Assembly (NCBI GenBank): GCA_030613125.1
Contig: JAUWMO010000122.1
Location: 1-9,429, forward strand
DNA length: 9,429 bases
Direction: 5' to 3'
Origin: Bacteroidota bacterium
Lineage (GTDB): Bacteria > Bacteroidota > Bacteroidia > Bacteroidales > VadinHA17
Made by a program: the position numbers and the translations under genes. Shown piece after piece: positions 1 through 5,719 of the stretch. Positions within the stretch are counted from its first letter, which is position 1; each line of letters starts with the position of its first letter. A model generated the notes under the pieces. That model worked only from the letters and a program-made list of their open reading frames with translations. It was not told the origin of the DNA and made no database searches.

Positions 1-368
1 CTCCACACAGCTTCCGATTGGGGTTCCACTCCCCCCACAGCACAAAAAACGGCCACTGCTCCATCTAATACTCGCAATGACCTTTCCACTTCAACCGTAA
101 AATCAACGTGGCCTGGTGTATCAATGATATTTATCTTATATTCTTCATTATTATAGTTCCAGAAAGTAGTTGTTGCTGCCATTGTAATTGTGATCCCTCT
201 CTCTTGTTCCTGAATCATCCAGTCCATCTGGGCTGCCCCATCGTGTACCTCCCCCATACGATGTGTACGACCGGTATAAAACAATATCCTCTCGGTAGTA
301 GTTGTTTTACCGGCATCAATATGGGCCATGATCCCAATATTCCTTGTATTTTTTAAATTACTACTCAT
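1..368 (-). CDS. fusA: Elongation factor G, N-terminal part (cut by window edge)
   Basis: Canonical translational GTPase EF-G, which drives tRNA-mRNA translocation on the ribosome. Only the first 122 codons are inside the window; the gene continues past position 1. The start is the ATG at 366-368 (protein begins MSSNLKNTRN), 29 bases after the rpsG stop, as expected in the str operon. All the N-terminal GTPase signatures visible here are classical: the P-loop AHIDAGKTT (residues 15-23), the switch I motif RGITI (56-60) with its magnesium-binding threonine, and DTPGHVDF (82-89) with the catalytic His at 86. This is therefore the normal, hydrolysing EF-G and a useful internal reference for the divergent paralogue at 5720-7876. 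It is transcribed after rpsL and rpsG, probably from the promoter at 1320-1327. Recognition is certain; only the truncation limits the description. Confidence 0.97.
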   Translation of the reverse strand, partial: MSSNLKNTRNIGIMAHIDAGKTTTTERILFYTGRTHRMGEVHDGAAQMDWMIQEQERGITITMAATTTFWNYNNEEYKINIIDTPGHVDFTVEVERSLRVLDGAVAVFCAVGGVEPQSEAVW

Positions 369-397
369 CTGAACTTATAACAAACTCTCTCACAATT

Positions 398-874
398 TTA
401 AAACCGGAAATGAGCAAATGCTTTATTTGCTTCCGCCATCCTGTGAGTATCTTCTTTCTTTTTAATTGCCGCACCTTCCTCATTATAGGCGGCAACAATC
501 TCTCCAGCAAGCTTTTCACTCATATTTTTTCCGCTTCGTTTTCTGGCAAACAGTATCAGGTTCTTCATACTGATTGATATCTTTCTGTCAGGTCTTACTT
601 CCATTGGTACCTGAAAGGTAGCTCCACCAACTCTGCGGCTTTTAACTTCAACCTGAGGTGTAATATTCTCCAGTGCTTTCTTCCAAATATCCAAAGGTGT
701 CTTTTCGTCATCTTTCATTTTTTGCCCAACAATATCCAGGGCATTATAGAACACAGTGAAAGAAAGACTCTTCTTTCCCTCTAACATAAGATTATTTATA
801 AACCTGGTAACCAGCGGATCATTGAATTTCGGATCCGGCAGTAATATTTTTTTTTTAGGTCTGGCTTTTCTCAT
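398..874 (-). CDS. rpsG: 30S ribosomal protein S7
   Basis: Small-subunit ribosomal protein that nucleates assembly of the 30S head and lies near the E site. The 158-residue protein begins MRKARPKKK and has the S7 core VTRFINNLMLEGKK (residues about 22-35) and the conserved segment around VEVKSRRVGGATFQVP (about 76-91), ending in AFAHFRF. Its length matches bacterial S7. The gene sits 30 bases after rpsL and 29 bases before fusA in the usual str order, so cotranscription is very likely. One oddity is that codons 7-10 (Lys-Lys-Lys-Ile) give an uninterrupted run of ten A residues on the coding strand (positions 847-856), a potential slippage tract. In other bacteria S7 can repress its own operon by binding the mRNA; no such structure was identified here. 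Confidence 0.98.
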   Translation of the reverse strand: MRKARPKKKILLPDPKFNDPLVTRFINNLMLEGKKSLSFTVFYNALDIVGQKMKDDEKTPLDIWKKALENITPQVEVKSRRVGGATFQVPMEVRPDRKISISMKNLILFARKRSGKNMSEKLAGEIVAAYNEEGAAIKKKEDTHRMAEANKAFAHFRF

Positions 875-904
875 GACTTTATCATTCTGGTATTATATTG
901 TCAA

Positions 905-1279
905 TTATTTTTTTGGCTTTTTTGTGCCATATTTCGACCTTCTCTGTGTCCTTCCCTCTACTCCTTGAGTATCCAATGCACCTCTTATCAGGTGATACCT
1001 TACACCAGGTAAGTCTTTAACTCTTCCACCACGTATTAACACTATTGAGTGTTCCTGTAAATTGTGCCCTTCACCTGGGATATATGCATTCACTTCTTTG
1101 CCATTAGTTAATCTTACTCTTGCAACTTTTCTCATTGCTGAATTTGGTTTCTTTGGAGTAGTGGTATAAACACGCACACAAACTCCTCTTCTTTGTGGAC
1201 ATGAATCCAGAGCAGGCGCCTTACTCTTTTCCACAATTTTCTTGCGTCCTTTTCTCACTAATTGCTGTATTGTAGGCAT
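905..1279 (-). CDS. rpsL: 30S ribosomal protein S12
   Basis: Small-subunit ribosomal protein at the decoding centre and the classical site of streptomycin-resistance mutations. I place the start at the ATG at 1277-1279, giving MPTIQQLVRKGR and 124 residues, the standard S12 length. An upstream in-frame ATG would add eight residues (MLIQIIVY) not found in the family, and it would lie close to the predicted transcription start. Visible signatures are TTTPKKPNSA (39-48), YIPGEGHN (66-73) and GGRVKDLPGVRYH (84-96). Lys43 and Lys88 (numbered with Met), whose substitution confers streptomycin resistance in other bacteria, are both wild type. Asp89 is the residue that RimO methylthiolates in E. coli. 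This is the first gene of the operon and has a TAnnTTTG box 40 bases upstream. Confidence 0.98.
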   Translation of the reverse strand: MPTIQQLVRKGRKKIVEKSKAPALDSCPQRRGVCVRVYTTTPKKPNSAMRKVARVRLTNGKEVNAYIPGEGHNLQEHSIVLIRGGRVKDLPGVRYHLIRGALDTQGVEGRTQRRSKYGTKKPKK

Positions 1280-1319
1280 ATAAACAATGATTTGAATTAA
1301 CAATTTATGAATTGGGTTG

Positions 1320-1327
1320 CAAAGGTA
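1320..1327 (-). promoter_or_regulatory. Promoter -7 box of the str operon (rpsL)
   Basis: On the minus strand this reads TACCTTTG, an exact match to the Bacteroidota -7 consensus TAnnTTTG. A partial -33 match, TTTA, lies 19 bases upstream (plus coordinates 1347-1350). Transcription would begin near 1313, giving a leader of about 33 bases before the rpsL ATG. A long A/T-rich stretch lies upstream (1328-1375), as is common for strong ribosomal promoters. This is inferred from the motif and its position. Confidence 0.65.
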
Positions 1328-1421
1328 TTATTTTTTTTTAAAAACATAAATCTTCTTATTTAATTTTTTAAAGAATAAACAGTTATGTGTTATCGCATTA
1401 ATAAATAAAGGTATAGAGAAG

Positions 1422-1466
1422 TTCGACAAAGCTTGAAAATTGATCAAAAAATTCGACTAAGCTTTG
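1422..1466. repeat. Two-copy direct repeat with core TTCGACnAAGCTT
   Basis: Copy 1 is TTCGACAAAGCTTG at 1422-1435 and copy 2 is TTCGACTAAGCTTTG at 1452-1466. They start 30 bases apart and agree at 12 of the first 13 positions. The spacing is near three helical turns, which would allow a protein to bind both on one DNA face. Alternatively they are remnants of a small interspersed repeat; short GAC/AGCTT-type repeats are common between Bacteroidota genes. The function is unknown. Confidence 0.55.
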
Positions 1467-1526
1467 GCTGAATAAATGAAATTTGTCATAGAGGGAAATT
1501 TATTTATGGCTATATTCGAAGCATAA

Positions 1527-1534
1527 TACATTTG
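1527..1534 (+). promoter_or_regulatory. Candidate -7 promoter box of the cytochrome-FGE gene
   Basis: TACATTTG is an exact match to TAnnTTTG. A weak -33 match, TTTA at 1503-1506, lies 20 bases upstream. The predicted transcription start is near 1541, leaving a leader of only about 10 bases before the ATG at 1551. This is motif-based inference, and the very short leader lowers confidence slightly. Confidence 0.5.
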
Positions 1535-1550
1535 CCGAATTTGAATAATT

Positions 1551-3095
1551 ATGAGCAGGTTCTTTTTTAGCAGAAAATTGCCATGGTTGATCATTTTTCT
1601 TGGCGGAGTTATCCTTGGATTTATTCTTTTTTTCTCAGGTAAAAGAGTCATCCAGTATACCTCAACCAATACATATTGTAAATCATGTCACGTACATCCT
1701 CATGCAACCAATTCCTGGAAACTTTCAACTCACTATAATAATAGTAGTGGAGTCGTAGTTCATTGTACTGAATGTCATCTTCCACCTGACGGGATTTTAC
1801 ATATCACTGAAAAAGCCAGAATGGGAGTCAGGGATATTTATGGTAAACTTTTTAAGGACATTTCAAAAATAAACTGGGAGGAAAAATCTGATCTGGCATA
1901 TGCCGTAAATTTCACATACAAGGAATCATGTATTCATTGCCACCAGAATCTGTTTCCTCTTAGCCTTTCAAAAGAAGGAGATGAAGCTCATTTATATTAT
2001 AATCAGATGTCTGATCAATTAAGATGTATTAATTGTCATTTATATGTTGGACATTACTCAGAAAATATCATACATGCAAAAAATGTTGCATTTGGCAAAT
2101 CAATAGAGGAAAAAGAAATCTACACTACACCTGCAGTCATTGAATCATTTGAAAACTTCACAGAATATGTTCCGGGCAGCTATGTAAAATTTGAAATGAT
2201 TGCCATACCTGAAGGATCATTTGTTATTGGCAGTCCCGAAAAAGAATTATACAGGAAGCCTGATGAAGGTCCTCAACGAAAAGTTTTTATAAATCGGTTT
2301 TTTATGGGGAAATTTGAGGTTACCTGGGATGAATATATTGCATTTTATAACCAGACAGCTTCAGAAGGCAGGCAAACGAGTAATATAAATTCATCATCGG
2401 AGGAAAATAAAACAGATGCTATTACCGGCGCCACTCCTCCGTATGGACCGCCAGATCAGGGTTGGGGAATGGGAAGCAGGCCGGCTATCACTATGACACA
2501 CCATGCAGCAGAAGTCTACTGTCAATGGCTATCAATTGTTACAGGAAAGAAATACCGACTTCCTACTGAAACAGAATGGGAGTACGCCTGCCGTGCAGGG
2601 ACAGACAGAGCTAACTTTTTTAATGAAAACCCGAGACATTTTTCCAATAAAAATTTGGTCAACAGAATTATCAGGTCAGGAAAATCAAACGTTAATGCTT
2701 ATGTACTGTATGCTGGTAATTCTTTGGGCAAAACTATTGAACCAACAGAAATGGAACCAAATCCTTTTGGATTGGTTAATATGCTGGGAAATGTCAGCGA
2801 ATTTTGCTCCGACTGGTATGCCTCAGATGCTTATTCACAAATTACAAAGGATAGTTTAACTTTTTTTAAGGGTCCGGAATCTGGCACTGAACACGTAGTT
2901 CGTGGTGGCTCATTCAGGAGTGAAGCAAGAGGTATCCGTTCAGCTGCCAGGAATTATACCAGAACAGATGCCTGGTTGTTAACAGATCCCCAGATGCCAA
3001 AAAGTATATGGTGGTATTCAGATTGCAATTGGGTAGGGTTCAGAGTGATTTGTGAATATGATCAAATCATTAAATTGAATAAATCTGAACAGTAA
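1551..3095 (+). CDS. Membrane-anchored tetraheme NapC/NrfH-type cytochrome c fused to an FGE-like (SUMF1) domain
   Basis: A 514-residue two-part protein. Residues about 11-29 form one hydrophobic N-terminal anchor (PWLIIFLGGVILGFILFF). Four CxxCH haem-attachment motifs follow: CKSCH (43-47), CTECH (72-76), CIHCH (127-131) and CINCH (159-163). This is the NapC/NirT/NrfH layout, a family that passes electrons between membrane quinol and periplasmic redox partners. After a linker, residues about 210-502 form an FGE-sulfatase/SUMF1-like domain, with IPEGSFVIGS (219-228), EVTWDEY (256-262), RLPTETEWEYACRAG (336-350), GNVSEFCSDWY (413-423), VVRGGSF (449-455) and WVGFRV (494-499). The catalytic cysteine pair of true formylglycine-generating enzymes, expected just after RGGSF, is absent: the segment reads RSEARGIR. 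So the domain is probably structural, binding, or a different PvdO/EgtB-like enzyme. The haem domain places it in the periplasm. It lies 47 bases upstream of the Gfo/Idh/MocA gene, probably in one operon. The substrate is unknown. Confidence 0.88.
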   Translation: MSRFFFSRKLPWLIIFLGGVILGFILFFSGKRVIQYTSTNTYCKSCHVHPHATNSWKLSTHYNNSSGVVVHCTECHLPPDGILHITEKARMGVRDIYGKLFKDISKINWEEKSDLAYAVNFTYKESCIHCHQNLFPLSLSKEGDEAHLYYNQMSDQLRCINCHLYVGHYSENIIHAKNVAFGKSIEEKEIYTTPAVIESFENFTEYVPGSYVKFEMIAIPEGSFVIGSPEKELYRKPDEGPQRKVFINRFFMGKFEVTWDEYIAFYNQTASEGRQTSNINSSSEENKTDAITGATPPYGPPDQGWGMGSRPAITMTHHAAEVYCQWLSIVTGKKYRLPTETEWEYACRAGTDRANFFNENPRHFSNKNLVNRIIRSGKSNVNAYVLYAGNSLGKTIEPTEMEPNPFGLVNMLGNVSEFCSDWYASDAYSQITKDSLTFFKGPESGTEHVVRGGSFRSEARGIRSAARNYTRTDAWLLTDPQMPKSIWWYSDCNWVGFRVICEYDQIIKLNKSEQ

Positions 3096-3142
3096 TAATA
3101 TATTTATATTTACAAACTACTAATCTTTTTAAATTCTGTAAT

Positions 3143-4483
3143 ATGAAAGAACAAAAAGAAAATTTTTCAAGAAGAAAATTTTTAGGAAATGCTGCGGCTA
3201 TTGGTGCACTTGGAGCATTTGGAGTTCAGGGGGTTATTACTGCCTGCAGCAGAAGAATAACCTTACCTGTACCATTGGATGAAGCTCCTGATGGGCCGGT
3301 ACTAAAAGCCGGATTAATTGGTTGTGGTGGCCGGGGATCAGGAGCGGCAATCGATTTCCTGAATGCTGGACCAAATCTGCAGGTATCTGCTCTGGCAGAT
3401 CTTTTCCAGGACAGATTGGATGAAGCAAGGGTTAAAATAAAGGATGAAAAGAATATGGATGTCCCTGATGAAAATTGTTTCCTGGGGTTTGATGCTTATG
3501 AAAAGGTGATTGATTCTGGTGTTGATGTAGTAATAATTGCCACCCCTCCTCACTTCCGACCTCAACAATTTGAAGCAGCAATAAAAGCGCGGAAACACGT
3601 TTTCATGGAAAAGCCCGTTGCTGTGGATCCGGCCGGGGCCCGTTCTATTATGGCAACTGGGAAAAAAGCTGAAACGCTTGGCCTCTCAGTGGTTACTGGT
3701 ACACAACGCCGGCACCAGAGAGACTATATAAAAACTTACGAGCAAATTATTAATGGTGATATTGGTGAAATTGTATCTGCCACATGTTACTGGAATGGAG
3801 GCAAATTATGGCATAAAAATCATCAGGAAGGTTGGTCAGATATGGAATGGATGATCCGCAACTGGGTAAACTGGCTTTGGCTTTCAGGAGATCATATTGT
3901 TGAACAACATCTTCATAATATTGATGTAATCAATTGGTTTACAGGCAAACACCCGATTAAGGCTTTGGGCTTCGGCAGCAGGCAAAGACGTATAACAGGT
4001 GACCAGTATGATAACTTCAGTATTGATTTTGTATATGACAACGATGTTCATATGCACAGTATGTGCCGCCAGATTAACGATTGCACAAACAGCAATTCTG
4101 AATACATCAGAGGAACCAAGGGTTACTCAAATTGTAAGAACACTTTATTCAATCCTGATTCTACAATTATGTGGAGCTACGAATATCCGCAGGATGAAGA
4201 AGGTGAGCAAATGGCTAGCGTGAAGATCAGTCCTTATGTACAGGAACATATTGACATGGTTACCTCTATTCGGACCAATCAGCCAATCAATGAATCTGAA
4301 AATATAGCTGTATCAACATTGTCTGCCATTATGGGAAGGATGTCGGCTTACACTGGGAAAGAAGTTACGTGGGAAGAAGTTATGAACTCTGATTTGCATC
4401 TGGGACCGAAAAAATACATTTTGGGACCTATGGAAATGACTCCTGATATTCCTGTTCCCGGTTCAGCGCCTAAGGAATCATAG
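3143..4483 (+). CDS. Tat-exported Gfo/Idh/MocA family oxidoreductase, possible lipoprotein
   Basis: A 446-residue NAD(P)-dependent sugar or polyol oxidoreductase-like protein. A twin-arginine motif SRRKFL (9-14) is followed by a hydrophobic stretch and VITAC (31-35), a possible lipobox that would tether the folded protein at Cys35. The Rossmann fold starts with GLIGCGGRGSG (57-67), a GxGxxG cofactor loop, continues with ATPPHFRP (133-140), and has the family hallmark EKP (156-158). The segment SGDHIVEQHLHNID (248-261) matches the catalytic His region of the family. Tat export fits a protein that must fold around its cofactor before crossing the membrane. The family includes glucose-fructose oxidoreductase and glycoside 3-oxidoreductases; the substrate here cannot be read from sequence. 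No separate TAnnTTTG promoter is seen in the 47-base gap after the cytochrome-FGE gene, so cotranscription is likely. It ends at a strong hairpin. Confidence 0.93.
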   Translation: MKEQKENFSRRKFLGNAAAIGALGAFGVQGVITACSRRITLPVPLDEAPDGPVLKAGLIGCGGRGSGAAIDFLNAGPNLQVSALADLFQDRLDEARVKIKDEKNMDVPDENCFLGFDAYEKVIDSGVDVVIIATPPHFRPQQFEAAIKARKHVFMEKPVAVDPAGARSIMATGKKAETLGLSVVTGTQRRHQRDYIKTYEQIINGDIGEIVSATCYWNGGKLWHKNHQEGWSDMEWMIRNWVNWLWLSGDHIVEQHLHNIDVINWFTGKHPIKALGFGSRQRRITGDQYDNFSIDFVYDNDVHMHSMCRQINDCTNSNSEYIRGTKGYSNCKNTLFNPDSTIMWSYEYPQDEEGEQMASVKISPYVQEHIDMVTSIRTNQPINESENIAVSTLSAIMGRMSAYTGKEVTWEEVMNSDLHLGPKKYILGPMEMTPDIPVPGSAPKES

Positions 4484-4489
4484 TGTATT

Positions 4490-4522
4490 ATTCGTAACCC
4501 GACTTAAGTTCGGGTTACGAAT
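4490..4522. terminator. Hairpin terminator between convergent genes
   Basis: A perfect 13-bp inverted repeat: left arm ATTCGTAACCCGA (4490-4502), 7-base loop CTTAAGT, right arm TCGGGTTACGAAT (4510-4522). On the plus strand it is followed by a T-rich tract (TTTATTAATC), supporting rho-independent termination 6 bases after the oxidoreductase stop. On the minus strand it lies 9 bases past the isomerase stop but has only a weak T tract, so termination that way is less certain. Confidence 0.82.
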
Positions 4523-4531
4523 TTTATTAAT

Positions 4532-5473
4532 CTAAAAATCATCCACCTTCTTGTAGGCCTCAATAAGGGCTAATTCACCTTCTTTGCCAGGTAGGGAATT
4601 ACCATGTTCCATTCCCAGGATTCCCTTAAAGCCTCTGTCATAGATGTATTTGAAAACATTCCTGTAATTGATCTCACCGGTGGTCGGTTCTTTTCTACCC
4701 GGATTATCACCTATTTGAAAATATGCAATCTCATCCCATGCCGTATTCATATTAGGTATCAAATTACCTTCCGTTATCTGCTGGTGATAAAGATCATCAA
4801 GAATTTTACATGCCGGACTATCTACTGCTTTACAAATTTCGTAAGCCTGTGGGATCCTTTCCAGAAAAAGTCCCGGATGGTTGTAAAAATTCAAAGGTTC
4901 AAGAACCATTACAAAACCATGTGGCTCCAGTATCTCCGATGCACGCTTAAGCGATTCCACAACATTTGCAGTCTGGTATTCAATCTTTTTTCTTAGATCG
5001 ACATGGCCCGGTACCACAGTCATCCATTTGGCATTAACTCTTTTAGCAACCTCAACTGAGTCTCTAATGTCTTTTATAAATTCTTCTCTTTTGTCTTCCC
5101 TGCCACTTGTAAGGTTGGGCTCCTTCCAGTGTATCTGATGTGCTACAAATACACCCATATCCATTCCCAAACTGACCATTTTTGATGCAATTTTTTCCTG
5201 CACTTCTTTTGTTCTACCCTTCATCCCATTATCTTCCATGGCGCGAAAGCCAATATCGGCCATAAACTGGATCTGATCCAGAAGATCCTCACCTGCATGG
5301 TTTTTAAACATACCAAAATGTGGGGCAAATTTTAATTTGAAATTATGTTTAGCGCCATCCCAGGTATCTTTTTCTCTGTTAATATATTGGGATGAACCCA
5401 AAAATGCACGGCTTGCTGCTAAAGAAAAAAAACCGATTGTCATAGTTTTCTTGACAAAATTTCTGCGTTCCAT
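4532..5473 (-). CDS. Exported hydroxypyruvate isomerase-like / sugar phosphate isomerase family TIM-barrel protein
   Basis: A 313-residue TIM-barrel protein of the AP-endonuclease-2-like superfamily, closest in motifs to hydroxypyruvate isomerase (Hyi). The N terminus MERRNFVKKTM followed by a short hydrophobic stretch (about 12-25) looks like a Tat signal, so it is probably periplasmic, unlike cytoplasmic Hyi. The four metal ligands known in the family appear in order: Glu192 in VLEPLN, Asp226 (or 227) in KILDDLYH, Gln253 in YFQIGD, and Glu289 in GMEHGN. The Hyi signature around PGRKEPTTGEINY (258-270) is also present. It converges on the Gfo/Idh/MocA gene across a shared terminator. Proteins of these two families often travel together in Bacteroidota carbohydrate loci, suggesting it acts on an oxidised (keto) sugar, but the substrate is not evident. 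No TAnnTTTG box was found upstream, so its promoter remains unidentified. Confidence 0.88.
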   Translation of the reverse strand: MERRNFVKKTMTIGFFSLAASRAFLGSSQYINREKDTWDGAKHNFKLKFAPHFGMFKNHAGEDLLDQIQFMADIGFRAMEDNGMKGRTKEVQEKIASKMVSLGMDMGVFVAHQIHWKEPNLTSGREDKREEFIKDIRDSVEVAKRVNAKWMTVVPGHVDLRKKIEYQTANVVESLKRASEILEPHGFVMVLEPLNFYNHPGLFLERIPQAYEICKAVDSPACKILDDLYHQQITEGNLIPNMNTAWDEIAYFQIGDNPGRKEPTTGEINYRNVFKYIYDRGFKGILGMEHGNSLPGKEGELALIEAYKKVDDF

Positions 5474-5537
5474 AACAAAAATTTGAATTAAATTTATTGA
5501 TGATTATCTGTTAAAAATAGTAAATAATTTACAGGAA

Positions 5538-5581
5538 TAACCTTTTACTAGCGCATCAATCATTTTAGTAACCTTAGTTAC
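5538..5581. promoter_or_regulatory. Possible operator: repeated TAACCTT with an inverted repeat, upstream of EF-G2
   Basis: TAACCTT occurs at 5538-5544 and again at 5569-5575, 31 bases apart (about three helical turns), each followed shortly by a TTAC. The second copy is embedded in the inverted repeat GTAAC-CTTA-GTTAC (5568-5581). The region lies between the divergent isomerase and EF-G2 genes, just upstream of the candidate EF-G2 promoters. It could bind a regulator, but the motif does not match one I recognise. Confidence 0.3.
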
Positions 5582-5586
5582 ATAAT

Positions 5587-5594
5587 TATTTTTG
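5587..5594 (+). promoter_or_regulatory. Candidate distal promoter box for EF-G2
   Basis: TATTTTTG fits TAnnTTTG. It would start transcription near 5601, giving a leader of about 119 bases. The box is in T-rich DNA, so a chance match is quite possible. It would be a second promoter in addition to the one at 5669-5676. Confidence 0.3.
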
Positions 5595-5668
5595 CAATGA
5601 TAATACTTAAGACATTAAAATTTAAAGGGGAACCTGAAATTTTCTTTCAGAACTAATTAAAAAATTAT

Positions 5669-5676
5669 TACTTTTG
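5669..5676 (+). promoter_or_regulatory. Candidate proximal promoter box for EF-G2
   Basis: TACTTTTG is an exact TAnnTTTG match, with TTTC (three of four -33 positions) at 5645-5648, 20 bases upstream. The predicted start near 5683 gives a leader of about 37 bases and falls at a 10-bp palindrome, CAAAATTTTG (5683-5692). This start would exclude most of the upstream TTG-initiated reading of the gene. Confidence 0.55.
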
Positions 5677-5719
5677 GGGCGCCAAAATTTTGAGTATTTT
5701 TTTAACAGTTATAATTCAA

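Larger units (their letters stand above)
1280..1550. other. Divergent intergenic region between rpsL and the cytochrome-FGE gene
   Basis: This 271-base gap separates two divergent genes. It holds the rpsL promoter box (1320-1327, minus), a candidate promoter box for the plus-strand gene (1527-1534), and a pair of near-identical direct repeats (1422-1435 and 1452-1466). The rest is A/T-rich with no convincing reading frame: the minus frame overlapping 1457-1669 has no recognisable protein features and runs into the cytochrome gene. No RNA gene or riboswitch structure is evident by eye. Confidence 0.6.

Noticed and set aside
1280..1303. N-terminal extension of rpsL adding MLIQIIVY
   Set aside because: The S12 family starts MPTIQQL and the shorter form has the exact family length; the extra codons lie in the predicted leader.
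1457..1669. 70-codon minus-strand frame between rpsL and the cytochrome gene
   Set aside because: It overlaps the cytochrome gene start and its candidate promoter and has no recognisable features.
2503..2859. 118-codon open frame within the cytochrome-FGE gene
   Set aside because: It lies in another frame inside a well-supported gene and has no recognisable motifs; it reflects open codons in AT-rich DNA.
1551..3095. Annotation as an active sulfatase-maturing formylglycine-generating enzyme
   Set aside because: The catalytic cysteine pair after RGGSF is absent and no sulfatase gene is present in the window.
4604..4996. 130-codon plus-strand frame opposite the isomerase gene
   Set aside because: It is antisense to a gene with full family motifs, and its translation shows no domain or export signal.
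5683..5692. 10-bp palindrome CAAAATTTTG near the EF-G2 transcription start as an operator
   Set aside because: A short A/T palindrome is easily found by chance in this base composition; it is mentioned with the promoter but not called as a site.
5690..5719. TTG start for EF-G2 adding ten residues
   Set aside because: The ATG at 5720 gives a family-like N terminus (MKTYQTDQIRN), and the proximal promoter would start transcription at about 5683, too close to 5690 for normal initiation.
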